Assembly: GCA_030538115.1 (NCBI GenBank)
Contig: JAUNUP010000022.1
Coordinates: 1 to 49,971, forward strand
Origin: Dermatophilus congolensis
Lineage (GTDB): Bacteria > Actinomycetota > Actinomycetes > Actinomycetales > Dermatophilaceae
DNA length: 49,971 bases
Direction: 5' to 3'
Both the position numbers and the translations under genes were made by a program. The notes under the pieces are model-generated. The model had not been told where the DNA came from, did not search any database, and worked only from the letters and a program-made list of their open reading frames with translations. Position 1 is the first letter of the stretch, and every line of letters starts with the position of its first letter. Below are positions 8,193 to 15,523 of the stretch, one piece after another.

Positions 8193-9785
8193 ATGGCGTC
8201 GTTCGGCGGAAGCCTCAACATCGGCACCTCTGCCATCCACGCAGCCCAGCGCGGATTGGACATCACGGGCCAGAACATCGCGAACTCCGCGACTGAGGGA
8301 TACACCCGCCAGCGGGTCGAACTTGAATCCATCGGCGGCCCCGGCATTCCCGCATTCTGGTCGCGTTACGACGGCGTCGGTGAAGGTGTCAAGATCACCG
8401 GCATCAAGCGGATGAACGACGAGTTTCTCGAGGCCCGCTCACGAAACTCGAACGCCGCGCTCGGAAACGTCGAAGAGCAGGCCAAGACCATGGCCGCCAT
8501 CGAGCGCACCTTCGGCGAACCCAGCACCACCGGTCTGCAGAGCAAGCTTGCCGACTTCTGGAACGCCTGGGGCAAGGTCGCCAACGACCCCAAGGGTGAG
8601 GCACCCAAGGCTCTCGTCTACGAGCGCGCCGGCGAGGTGGCCAACCACCTCAACATGATGGCCAACGCTGTGCACACCCAATGGGAAGACGCCAGCGCCG
8701 AAATGTCGGCTAACGTTACCGATATCAACGTCATGGCCGCTGACGTCGCGCGGCTCAACGAAGCCATCCGCCAGAACAACATCGCCAAGGTGCCCGCAAA
8801 CGAATTGCTCGACCAGCGCGATCTGCTCATCAAGAGGATCAGCACCCTCACCGGCGCAACCGTGAAGCCGGCCAGCCTCGACCAAAACGCCGACTTCAAC
8901 AGTCAGGCCGTGGACGTCTTCATCGGAGGCAACAAGCTCGTCGACGGCGTGTCGTACAGCAAGCTCGAGATGACGCCGCCCTACGACCCCACCTACTCGT
9001 ACCCGACAAACGGAACCCAGCCACCCGCCGTGTCGGTCACGTGGGGGGCCCGATTCGCCACCGACGGACACATGATCTCGGCAGCCCCGACCGTTCCTGT
9101 CGACTCCACTGATCCCACGGGTCCCCAGAAGGCGGTGGAGACCGCCATCATCTCGGGCCGGATCGCCGGCCAAATGGATGGCATGAACGTGACGATCCCG
9201 TCCTACCTGCAGCAACTCGACAACGTTGCGAAGCAGTTTGCCGACACGGTCAACACGCAGCAGACCAAGGGCTACTCCTTCGACATGGTCGACGGCGCGC
9301 CCACCAACGCTCAGAAGGGTGTCGCCCTGTTCGCCTCGTACACGAACGGCGTCAGCGGCGACCCGGTGATGAACGCGGCGAACATCCAACTCGCTCGCAA
9401 CACCGACGCCTCATCTCTCGCGACCAGCCGCGGCAACCCCACTGGCACCTGGACTGACGCCAACGGAGATGAGCAGCCGAAATCACTCGACGGTGACAAC
9501 GCCCTCGACATGTCGAAGCACCTCTCCGACGTTGCCGGCGCAGATGCTCAATACCGTTCGCTCGTGGTGAAGCTGGGTACCGAGACCCAATCCGTCAACC
9601 GCAACGTCGAAGTTCAGCGCAACGTCGTCAAGCAGGCCGAAGACGCCCGCGACAACGTGGCCGGCGTTTCGCTCAACGAAGAAATGACCAACCTCATCCG
9701 CTTCCAGCACTCATTCAGCGCAGCAGCCAAATTCATCGGGGTCATCGATCAGACGATGGAAACCCTCATCAATATGACGCGCTGA
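8193..9785 (+). CDS. flgK: hook-filament junction protein FlgK (HAP1)
   Basis: A 530-residue junction protein joining hook and filament. The N-terminus has the rod/hook-family signature (GLDITGQNIANSATEGYTRQRVE, about residues 23-45), and the C-terminus (SLNEEMTNLIRFQHSFSAAAKFIGVIDQTMETLINM) is the matching D0 helix. GAGGAA precedes the ATG at good spacing. It is the first gene of a unit with flgL, 44 nt apart, driven by its own sigma-28-type promoter as expected of a late flagellar gene. Exported through the flagellar channel; no signal peptide. Confidence 0.96.
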   Translation: MASFGGSLNIGTSAIHAAQRGLDITGQNIANSATEGYTRQRVELESIGGPGIPAFWSRYDGVGEGVKITGIKRMNDEFLEARSRNSNAALGNVEEQAKTMAAIERTFGEPSTTGLQSKLADFWNAWGKVANDPKGEAPKALVYERAGEVANHLNMMANAVHTQWEDASAEMSANVTDINVMAADVARLNEAIRQNNIAKVPANELLDQRDLLIKRISTLTGATVKPASLDQNADFNSQAVDVFIGGNKLVDGVSYSKLEMTPPYDPTYSYPTNGTQPPAVSVTWGARFATDGHMISAAPTVPVDSTDPTGPQKAVETAIISGRIAGQMDGMNVTIPSYLQQLDNVAKQFADTVNTQQTKGYSFDMVDGAPTNAQKGVALFASYTNGVSGDPVMNAANIQLARNTDASSLATSRGNPTGTWTDANGDEQPKSLDGDNALDMSKHLSDVAGADAQYRSLVVKLGTETQSVNRNVEVQRNVVKQAEDARDNVAGVSLNEEMTNLIRFQHSFSAAAKFIGVIDQTMETLINMTR

Positions 9786-9829
9786 TCGAAGTAATAGAGA
9801 ACACCTACCACTGAGGGGAGTGAGACGGC

Positions 9830-10756
9830 ATGTCGTCACTACGCATCACCCAGAACGCGATGAACCGGACGCAGATGGCCGGACTCAACACCAGCCTCGA
9901 CCGTTTGCAGGGCACGCAGGAGCAGCTCACAACGGGCAAGCGAATCAACCGCCCGTCTGACGACCCCGTCGGCACCGTGTCTGCGATGCGCTTCCGCGCA
10001 GAACAGCGAGAGCTAGAGCAGTTCGGCGAGAACGTCACCGACGGCCTCTCGCGCCTCACCGCCGCCGACGACGCGCTCACGCAGACCATGCCGATGGTGC
10101 AGACCATCCGCACCAAGACGCTCTCGGCCATGAACGGGACGCTCGGCCCGCTGGAGCTCAAGGCAGTCGCCGCCGAGATCCGCGAACTGCGCGCCGGTAT
10201 CCTGCAGCAGGCCAACGCTCAGTACGCTGGCCAGCCGCTGTTCGGCGGCACCACGCCGGAGACCAACGCCTTCGACCCCGCCACCGGCGAGTTCAAAGGC
10301 AACAGCCTCCCGGTGCTCCGCAACGTCACCCAGGCCCCCGGCGCCGCCGGTCAGGTCGACGTGGGCGTCAAAGGCAGCGCCGTGTTCGGCAACGCCCTCG
10401 CCACACCCACCGCCACCCCCGGTGCACCGGCACCTGGCGAGCTCGACCTGCTCGCCACCGCCATCGAGAGCGGCGACACGGCAGGCATGAACACCGGCCT
10501 GCAGAACCTCGACAACCTGCGCGACCGCATCCTCGACGTGCAGTCCACCGTCGGTGCCCGCTCCGTTCGCCTCAAGGGGCTCGAGGAGCTCAACGGCAAG
10601 CAAGACGACGCCTCGAAGATCGCGCTCAGCAAGGTCGAGGACGCCGACTTCCTCAAGGCCGCCATGGACCTCTCGATCCAGTCCAACGCCTACCAAGCCG
10701 CCCTCTCGGCCTCCGCGAAGATCATCCAGCCGTCCCTCATGGACTTCCTGCGCTGA
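9830..10756 (+). CDS. flgL: hook-filament junction protein FlgL (HAP3)
   Basis: A 308-residue flagellin-like junction protein. The N-terminus LRITQNAMNRTQMAGLNTSL and TTGKRINRPSDDPVGTVSAM is diagnostic for FlgL, as is the C-terminal helix SIQSNAYQAALSASAKIIQPSLMDFL. GGGGAG precedes the ATG. It polymerises on FlgK before filament growth. A strong terminator follows directly. In many Gram-positives fliW and csrA come next; neither is seen here. Confidence 0.95.
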   Translation: MSSLRITQNAMNRTQMAGLNTSLDRLQGTQEQLTTGKRINRPSDDPVGTVSAMRFRAEQRELEQFGENVTDGLSRLTAADDALTQTMPMVQTIRTKTLSAMNGTLGPLELKAVAAEIRELRAGILQQANAQYAGQPLFGGTTPETNAFDPATGEFKGNSLPVLRNVTQAPGAAGQVDVGVKGSAVFGNALATPTATPGAPAPGELDLLATAIESGDTAGMNTGLQNLDNLRDRILDVQSTVGARSVRLKGLEELNGKQDDASKIALSKVEDADFLKAAMDLSIQSNAYQAALSASAKIIQPSLMDFLR

Positions 10757-10771
10757 TCCGCACACGTCAAC

Positions 10772-10810
10772 GGCAGTGGCCGCGCTCCTCACAGGGGCGC
10801 GGCCACTGCC
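10772..10810 (+). terminator. terminator after flgL
   Basis: A perfect 13-bp stem, GGCAGTGGCCGCG (10772-10784) with CGCGGCCACTGCC (10798-10810), loop 13 nt. Confidence 0.75.
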
Positions 10811-10904
10811 GATTGGAAACCGTGCCCCGCATCGGGCACGCACCACACCACCGGTTGCACGGACGCGGCCGCCGGCTTCGCCGGACCTGGAAGGGAGTCC
10901 ACGC

Positions 10905-11480
10905 ATGGGGTCTTACGACCATCTGCCCGCCGAGCAGCAGCACCTCGCTGGTGAGGTCGACGCTGTGCTCGGGCCGCTTCTTCGCGGCATGACCGGTGCG
11001 CTCACCAAGCGCGAGCGGCGTAGCGACGAGCCTGTGCCTCGACACTTTCGGATCGTCGTCGCCACCGACTGGGCCGCCGCCACCGTGCCGTTTCTGCTGC
11101 TCCAGGCGTTCGCACGGATCGTGCCTTCTGAGGCTCCTGTGGATCTCGTGTTCGCTGTCCCAGGTACGCCCGGGGAGCGGGATCTTGCCGCCGCCAAGCT
11201 GCTCCGCGACTCCCTTTCGCCTGGGACTCGGCACGCTGGGATCATCATCGAGTCGTTCGAGACCGCCTGCGAGCGGCACGCTTGCGCGTCCGTCGTGCCT
11301 ATGGGCGATTCGGATCTGCTGCTTCGGGATGTCGTTGCTGCCGTGACTGTGATGCATGACCTGGCTGAGCTGTCGCTTGATCTGGAGCGGCTTGATGCCC
11401 AGCCTGCGCCCGCCGACGGGCCTAACGCTCGGTTGCGGCGTCGGTTCGATTCGTACCTGGCTGTGCCGCCTAAGGCGTAG
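10905..11480 (+). CDS. hypothetical protein downstream of flgL
   Basis: A 191-residue soluble protein, start chosen at 10905 because AAGGGAG lies 7 nt upstream. It has an alternating beta-alpha pattern: FRIVVATDW (about residues 48-56), VDLVFAVPG (78-86), HAGIIIESF (110-118) and ASVVPMGDSD (128-137), ending in a helix and a basic tail. This resembles half of a Rossmann-like fold such as the donor-binding half of some glycosyltransferases, but I cannot name the family and no catalytic motif is certain. It follows the flgL terminator and has no sigma-28 motif of its own. A link to flagellin modification is only a guess from place and fold. Confidence 0.65.
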   Translation: MGSYDHLPAEQQHLAGEVDAVLGPLLRGMTGALTKRERRSDEPVPRHFRIVVATDWAAATVPFLLLQAFARIVPSEAPVDLVFAVPGTPGERDLAAAKLLRDSLSPGTRHAGIIIESFETACERHACASVVPMGDSDLLLRDVVAAVTVMHDLAELSLDLERLDAQPAPADGPNARLRRRFDSYLAVPPKA

Positions 11481-11500
11481 AGGTCGCCTTCTCCGCCGGG

Positions 11501-11556
11501 GTTCCATGGAACGCTCTCATCGGGCATCTCGCCTTGTCGCTACAGTTCCATGGAAC
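11501..11556. repeat. pair of GTTCCATGGAAC palindromes
   Basis: Two identical 12-bp perfect palindromes at 11501-11512 and 11545-11556, each followed by GCTC, with CTCGCCTT between them. The layout and the interior CTCGCCT resemble the GTGCC-RY-GGCAC clusters at 13.3, 22.9 and 39.1 kb, so this looks like a diverged member of that family. Confidence 0.6.
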
Positions 11557-11670
11557 GCTCCTCCGGGCGTTTTCCGACGGGCTTGCGCGGTCGTGGGCCC
11601 TGCTCTCGGGTCTGCCGCGGGGGTTCTCGGGTGATGGTTTCCCGGGAGGCTCTTCCTTCACGTATCTCGT

Positions 11671-11679
11671 TGTAATACA
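11671..11679. promoter_or_regulatory. possible operator/promoter of the toxin-antitoxin pair
   Basis: TGTAATACA is a 9-base palindrome with one central base, just 9 nt before the toxin start. Ribbon-helix-helix antitoxins often bind such sites to repress their own operon. It also reads as part of an AT-rich -10 element. Confidence 0.4.
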
Positions 11680-11687
11680 CTTCCTGC

Positions 11688-11990
11688 GTGGAACTGTTCG
11701 ACCTCGAAGCGATTGATGAGTACTCCCCGTTCGAGTTCGACACACAAGCTCCACACCTGTTCAAACACCCGGGCGCGAGTATGGATACGGTGCTTGAGGT
11801 CTGGCACGCCGATCCTGTGTTCTACAAGGCTCAACCGCCCGCACATTGGCTCATGCTCGCCGAACTCGACGGGCAGGTCTGGCTCGTTCCGCTGGCACCG
11901 TCTCGAAGCGGTGACCCGCACAAGTGCCGACCCATCGGCTGCTACATCGCAAGCACATTTCTCGCGGACATGTACAGGAGGGATCGATGA
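11688..11990 (+). CDS. putative toxin of a type II toxin-antitoxin pair (BrnT-like)
   Basis: A 100-residue protein starting at GTG 11688. The pattern EVWHADPVFYKAQPPAHWLMLAELDGQVWLVPLAP (residues about 37-71) resembles BrnT-type RNase toxins: a variable first strand, WLMLAE, then a strand with a VWLVPLAP-like end and RPIGCYIAS. The stop overlaps the next gene's ATG in ATGA, the toxin-first order used by BrnT/BrnA systems. I am sure of the small two-gene unit, less so of the toxin family; without a search the BrnT label stays tentative. Confidence 0.6.
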   Translation: MELFDLEAIDEYSPFEFDTQAPHLFKHPGASMDTVLEVWHADPVFYKAQPPAHWLMLAELDGQVWLVPLAPSRSGDPHKCRPIGCYIASTFLADMYRRDR

Positions 11991-12226
11991 CCACCGCTGA
12001 GGAGGAGTACGAGTTCTACGCCGACCCGGCGCACCAGGTGCCGGTCGACCCTACGCCCTACCGGCGGCGCAAGCGGGCGCCCATGAGCAACCCCGTGCCA
12101 ACCCGGTACCCGACGGACCTGCTCGACGCGATCCGCCGGCACGCCGACACGTCACACGTCACGCTCTCCACCTGGCTACGCCAGGCCGCCTACGAAAAGC
12201 TGGAACGGGAGAGATCCGCGAGCTGA
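11987..12226 (+). CDS. putative ribbon-helix-helix antitoxin
   Basis: A 79-residue protein starting at ATG 11987, overlapping the toxin stop by 4 bases and preceded by AGGAGGG. The C-terminal half, PTRYPTDLLDAIRRHADTSH then VTLSTWLRQAAYEKLER (about residues 36-74), fits a CopG/Arc ribbon-helix-helix DNA-binding domain. The N-terminal half is acidic and likely neutralises the toxin. It probably binds the TGTAATACA palindrome upstream of the pair. Confidence 0.65.
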   Translation: MTTAEEEYEFYADPAHQVPVDPTPYRRRKRAPMSNPVPTRYPTDLLDAIRRHADTSHVTLSTWLRQAAYEKLERERSAS

Positions 12227-12323
12227 ACGGGTCGAGGGCGCCGTTCCCTCACCTTGCTGCACCACTGTGGGCTTCGGCACGGGGATAGGGTTTGGCTGCC
12301 CCTCTGCCTTTGGAAGGAAACCC

Positions 12324-13271
12324 ATGGCGCTCGCTGCCCTTGATCGTCACGAGACCGTTTACGTCGCTGGTCATCGAGGGCTCGTCGGGTCTGCCATCTG
12401 GCGGCACCTCGAAGCCCAAGGGTTCACCTCGCTCGTCGGGGCCTCGTCGTCAGAGGTCGACCTTCGCGACGCTCGGGCCACCGCCGAGTACATGGAGGCG
12501 ATCCGGCCGGCCGTCGTCATCGACGCTGCCGCCAAGGTCGGGGGGATTCTCGCGAACTCCACCTACCCCGCCGAGTTTCTCTCCGACAACCTTCGGATCC
12601 AGCTCAACCTCATGGATTCGGCCGCTGCTTGCGAGGTTCCTCGGTTTCTCTTTCTCGGGTCTAGTTGCATTTATCCCAAGATGGCTGCTCAGCCCATCGT
12701 CGAGGACTCGCTGCTGACTGGGCCGCTCGAGGAGACGAACATCGCCTACGCGACCGCGAAGATCGCCGGGATCATCGCTGTGCAGTCACACCGGGTCGAG
12801 TACGGGCGTCAGTGGATTTCTGGGATGCCTACGAATCTGTACGGGCCCGGGGATAACTTCGATCTGCAGAACTCGCACGTTCTTCCGGCGTTCATTCGGC
12901 GGTTCCATGAAGCCAAGGTTTCTGGGGCTGACTCCGTGACTATCTGGGGGAGTGGGACTCCTCGGCGGGAGTTCTTGCACGTCGACGACCTTGCTGCTGC
13001 TTGTCTCGTGCTGCTGGAGGCGTACGACGATCCCTCTCCCGTGAACATCGGGACCGGGGAGGATCTGACCATCGCTGAGCTCGCGGCGCTTGTTGCTGAG
13101 GTCGTCGGGTACGAGGGCGCGATCGAGTACGACCGGTCCAAGCCTGATGGGACTCCTCGGAAGTTGCTTGATGTTTCTCGGATGAAGGCCACCGGGTGGG
13201 AGCCTCGGATCTCGCTTCGGGACGGGGTTGCTTCTACTTACGCTTGGTATTTGGAGAATCCGTCTGCTTGA
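12324..13271 (+). CDS. fcl: GDP-L-fucose synthase
   Basis: A 315-residue short-chain dehydrogenase/reductase that converts GDP-4-keto-6-deoxy-mannose to GDP-L-fucose (epimerase-reductase, NADPH). Visible features: the GxxGxxG nucleotide-binding motif in AGHRGLVGS (Gly16, 19, 22), SSCIYP (113-118) and the catalytic Y142-xxx-K146 in AYATAK; AKVGGI and NLYGPGDNF are typical for the family. Start at 12324 follows GGAAGGAAA. The partner enzyme GDP-mannose 4,6-dehydratase is not in the window. It may feed surface glycan or flagellin glycosylation, but it has no sigma-28 motif, so the flagellar link rests on position only. Confidence 0.88.
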   Translation: MALAALDRHETVYVAGHRGLVGSAIWRHLEAQGFTSLVGASSSEVDLRDARATAEYMEAIRPAVVIDAAAKVGGILANSTYPAEFLSDNLRIQLNLMDSAAACEVPRFLFLGSSCIYPKMAAQPIVEDSLLTGPLEETNIAYATAKIAGIIAVQSHRVEYGRQWISGMPTNLYGPGDNFDLQNSHVLPAFIRRFHEAKVSGADSVTIWGSGTPRREFLHVDDLAAACLVLLEAYDDPSPVNIGTGEDLTIAELAALVAEVVGYEGAIEYDRSKPDGTPRKLLDVSRMKATGWEPRISLRDGVASTYAWYLENPSA

Positions 13272-13291
13272 TGTCGCCACTTTCGGGTGGT

Positions 13292-13449
13292 GTGCCATGG
13301 CACGGGATAAGCGACGACTCGACCGTGCCGTGGCACTTCTGATGGGAGGTGCCGTGTGTAGGAACATGTGCCACGGCACCTTCATCCGGGTGGGTGCCAT
13401 GGCACATGTTTTTCGTTCGCCTCGCCTTTGTGGAGCTGTGCCATGGCAC
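13292..13449. repeat. cluster of five GTGCC-RY-GGCAC palindromes
   Basis: Twelve-base palindromes or near palindromes at 13292-13303, 13325-13336, 13368-13379, 13394-13405 and 13438-13449, in alternating orientation, with CTCGCCT between the last two. The last three together match the arrangement at 22940-23021. It sits in the convergent gap between fcl and the CheC-like gene. Confidence 0.75.
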
Positions 13450-13473
13450 GGGTATTCGGCGCGGATATGCGAA

Positions 13474-13501
13474 GGAGCCCCCGGCTGTTGCCGGGGGCTC
13501 C
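13474..13501. terminator. bidirectional terminator between fcl and the cheX operon
   Basis: A perfect 12-bp stem, GGAGCCCCCGGC (13474-13485) with GCCGGGGGCTCC (13490-13501), TGTT loop, then CTTTCGTTT on the + strand. It lies between two convergent genes. Confidence 0.8.
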
Positions 13502-13512
13502 CTTTCGTTTGC

Positions 13513-14001
13513 TCAGTACGGGATTACTACGCCTAGGGCGCCGTCTCCGTAGCCGTCTACGCTCAGCGTGTAGTCGGCGCGCTTGCCCAAGCCGCGCAGC
13601 ATCTTCGCCGCGTTCGTCGGGATGACCATTCCCGGCTGGAAGACCTGGCTGAGTTTGAGGTGATCTTCTGGGTCGCCCACGTTGAACAGCGACGAGAAGA
13701 TGTTCATCACCTCGTAGAAGTTGTCGTACAACGCGGCCGGTAGTTCGTCGTTCTCGATGGCCGTGTCAGCGCCCGTCTTGGGCACGAGGCCCAGGGCCGC
13801 GCCGGAGCGGGCCGCGAGCGGAAGATCCGCTGCGACCAGCGCCTTCACGTCTACGTTGGCATCGACGTACAACCCCACGCAGCATGCCCGGCGCGCCGAG
13901 GGCACGACCGGTTTGTCGAGGGGAAGCATGTTCACGTCACGGCCGAGCAGGCTCTCGAAGAGGTCCTTGATCGGCTTCGGGTCAGGGATTGCCGTCGCCA
14001 T
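13513..14001 (-). CDS. CheC/CheX-like protein carrying the CheY-P phosphatase signature
   Basis: A 162-residue protein beginning at ATG 14001 (MATAIPDPKP), last gene of the leftward cheX-cheY unit, 19 nt after the cheY stop. The family is not obvious, but residues 93-123 match the CheC/CheX/FliY active-site rule (D/S)-x3-E-x2-N-x22-P exactly: Asp93, Glu97, Asn100 and Pro123, within LYDNFYEVMNIF. Strands before and after (CCVGLYVDA, YTLSVDGYGDGALGVVIP) fit the CheC fold. It probably removes phosphate from CheY-P or is a structural relative of the switch. Only one signature is present, as in CheX, not two as in CheC. Confidence 0.7.
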   Translation of the reverse strand: MATAIPDPKPIKDLFESLLGRDVNMLPLDKPVVPSARRACCVGLYVDANVDVKALVAADLPLAARSGAALGLVPKTGADTAIENDELPAALYDNFYEVMNIFSSLFNVGDPEDHLKLSQVFQPGMVIPTNAAKMLRGLGKRADYTLSVDGYGDGALGVVIPY

Positions 14002-14020
14002 GTCGGTGCCTGCCCGGCGA

Positions 14021-14383
14021 TCAGCCGAAGACGGGGCTGAGCGCCTCGGAGAACATGTCGGGGGTGAACGGCTTGGCGATGAGGAACAGGGCACCGTGGG
14101 CCGAGGCCTGCTCGCGCATCGCGTCAGAACCCTCGGAGGTCACGAACCCGAAGTTCACGTTGTTGCCCTCGGCGCGCAGCGCCTGAAGGAACTCGATGCC
14201 GTTCATGTTGGGCATGTTCCAGTCCGAGAGCACCAGGTCGGGGCTCAGAGCCTTGACCTGGGCCAGGCCCTCGGCGCCGTCTTCGCACTCGGTGATTTCG
14301 GCGTTGTCGTACCCGGCCTGACGCAGGGTACGGATGACGATCATGCGCATGGCGCGGCTGTCGTCAGCGACTACGACCTTCAC
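14021..14383 (-). CDS. cheY: chemotaxis response regulator CheY (first copy)
   Basis: A 120-residue stand-alone receiver domain starting at GTG 14383. Acidic pocket DD in VVVADDSR (residues 7-8), phospho-acceptor Asp54 in LSDWNMPNMNG, Thr/Ser in FVTSEG and the conserved Lys of IAKPF are all present. The WNMPNMNG motif is typical of motor-directed CheY. It sits between cheX and the CheC-like gene, so its phosphate is likely turned over by these two phosphatases. A second CheY is encoded at 20505; the two may divide roles between motor output and phosphate sink. Confidence 0.93.
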   Translation of the reverse strand: MKVVVADDSRAMRMIVIRTLRQAGYDNAEITECEDGAEGLAQVKALSPDLVLSDWNMPNMNGIEFLQALRAEGNNVNFGFVTSEGSDAMREQASAHGALFLIAKPFTPDMFSEALSPVFG

Positions 14384-14582
14384 GATTACTCACTCTCTAC
14401 TGCCGGGGGCAGTGAATATTTTTTTGACGGAGGAGGGCGGTCCTCCGTCGGCGGGTTTCGAGGGGCGATTGAGGAAGAAGATTGAGGCCGGCGTCGGTGG
14501 CGGCGGTCGGCAGTGGGAGCTCAGGTCTTCGGCGGGGCGACCCGTCTCACCAGGCGCGGGCCGCGCGCAGTGACGCGCGTGG
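14384..14582 (-). other. 200-nt spacer between cheX and cheY with a hairpin and A tract
   Basis: Unusual for this compact region. It contains a 9-bp hairpin (GACGGAGGA at 14426-14434 with TCCTCCGTC at 14441-14449); on the transcribed minus strand it is followed by seven A residues, so it is not a normal intrinsic terminator. No exact flagellar promoter motif is present; CTCA-N17-GCCGACG on the minus strand is a poor match. Confidence 0.5.
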
Positions 14583-15032
14583 CTACTTGGCCTGGCGGTT
14601 CCACACTGAGACCAGCACCAATCCGTCGCCGACCATGAACGTCTGCGAGAGCAGGTTCTGGCCACCGACGACCTTGAGCGTGGGGCTCTCGCCCTGCGCC
14701 ACAACCGGCAGGGAGAGGGTGCTGGGCTCGGGGAGCAGCGACTTGATGTTGCCGCCGACCATGTTGGTCATCTCACCGACGGCGTCGATGACGTCGCCCA
14801 TCTCGATCTCGTCGACGCCCATCATGAACATCGTTGCGCCCACGAGCTTTGCGGTGTCGACGCCCATCTCCATGGCGATCAGGCAATCGCTGGCGCCGGT
14901 GACACCCACGGAGCCCGCGATCGCGGGTCCCGCAACCTTGGCCGGGGCGTCTACGGGAGCGATGTCGAGGCCGAGCATCGAGCTCCAGACCTCTTGGACG
15001 ATCGCGGCGACGTCGTCGCTCAACAGTTGCAT
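14583..15032 (-). CDS. cheX: CheY-P phosphatase CheX
   Basis: A 149-residue CheX-family protein that dephosphorylates CheY-P. Start at ATG 15032 (MQLLSDDVAA), AAGGA 7 nt upstream; a longer in-frame ATG at 15086 lacks a ribosome binding site. The signature D83-x3-E87-x2-N90 lies in DAVGEMTNMVGGNIKSLL, with Pro109 following in LSLPV. First gene of a leftward unit with cheY and a CheC-like gene, driven by two sigma-28-type promoters. No cheZ is seen; this clade uses CheC/CheX-type phosphatases instead. Confidence 0.88.
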   Translation of the reverse strand: MQLLSDDVAAIVQEVWSSMLGLDIAPVDAPAKVAGPAIAGSVGVTGASDCLIAMEMGVDTAKLVGATMFMMGVDEIEMGDVIDAVGEMTNMVGGNIKSLLPEPSTLSLPVVAQGESPTLKVVGGQNLLSQTFMVGDGLVLVSVWNRQAK

Positions 15033-15160
15033 ACTCGGTCCTTCGTGAGTATCGGGGGTGGCCCGCCGAAAAGTGTGGGCCCCCACGCCTACGACTCGAT
15101 GTCGCTGGTTGCGAATCGAAAACCGTTGCGCTTTCGGTGCCCTTGTGTGGACAGTGCCAA

Positions 15161-15187
15161 TATCGGCTGTCCCGCAAGGGACTTGAG
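15161..15187 (-). promoter_or_regulatory. sigma-28-type promoter of cheX, proximal
   Basis: Minus strand: CTCA (15187-15184), 16 nt, GCCGATA (15167-15161). Leader to cheX about 120 nt. Confidence 0.8.
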
Positions 15188-15351
15188 CGTTAGCCGCCGA
15201 AGCGTCCTCGTTTGTTGGCCGTAGGCACAGCGTTTTTCGTGCGTCTACCGCTACATGTCGACGACGCGAGAACCACTCACAGACGAATCACCGAGTCGGT
15301 TCCGTGCGAATTTCTCTGCGACAACATCTATGACTCCGTCGTCGCATCCCT

Positions 15352-15378
15352 CATCGGCCGCGCTCGGCCACGCCTGAG
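15352..15378 (-). promoter_or_regulatory. sigma-28-type promoter of cheX, distal
   Basis: Minus strand: CTCAGG starts at 15378, 16 nt after CTCA follows GCCGATG (15358-15352). It lies 190 bp upstream of the proximal promoter with no gene between, so cheX seems to have tandem promoters and a leader of roughly 310 nt from this one. Confidence 0.65.
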
Positions 15379-15456
15379 ATCGGTGCATGCCCGCGCGCGC
15401 GAGCATGTGAAGTACCTGCAGGTGAAGGGTCTTCGAGGCGTTGCGAATGAACCCCG

Positions 15457-15483
15457 CTCAGGTCAGGGGTGCTTGGGCCGATG
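15457..15483 (+). promoter_or_regulatory. sigma-28-type promoter of cheA
   Basis: CTCAGGT starting at 15457; 16 nt after CTCA follows GCCGATG (15477-15483). The leader to the cheA ATG is about 33 nt. Confidence 0.8.
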
Positions 15484-15523
15484 AGCTAGCTGGTTCCGTT
15501 TGACCACCCCGAGGAGTTCGCCG

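Larger units (their letters stand above)
15033..15523. promoter_or_regulatory. divergent control region between cheX and cheA
   Basis: About 490 non-coding bases with three exact flagellar promoters: two leftward towards cheX (15187-15161 and 15378-15352) and one rightward towards cheA (15457-15483). Open frames here (such as 15212-15484) lack ribosome binding sites and overlap the promoters, so I do not call a gene. Confidence 0.65.

Noticed and set aside
14400..14480. Promoter of cheY1 (CTCA-N17-GCCGACG on the minus strand)
   Set aside because: Spacing and -10 both differ from the nine exact sites.
14773..15177. Arg-rich open frame on the minus strand over cheX
   Set aside because: Its composition is that of a shifted frame of cheX and it runs into the cheX promoter.
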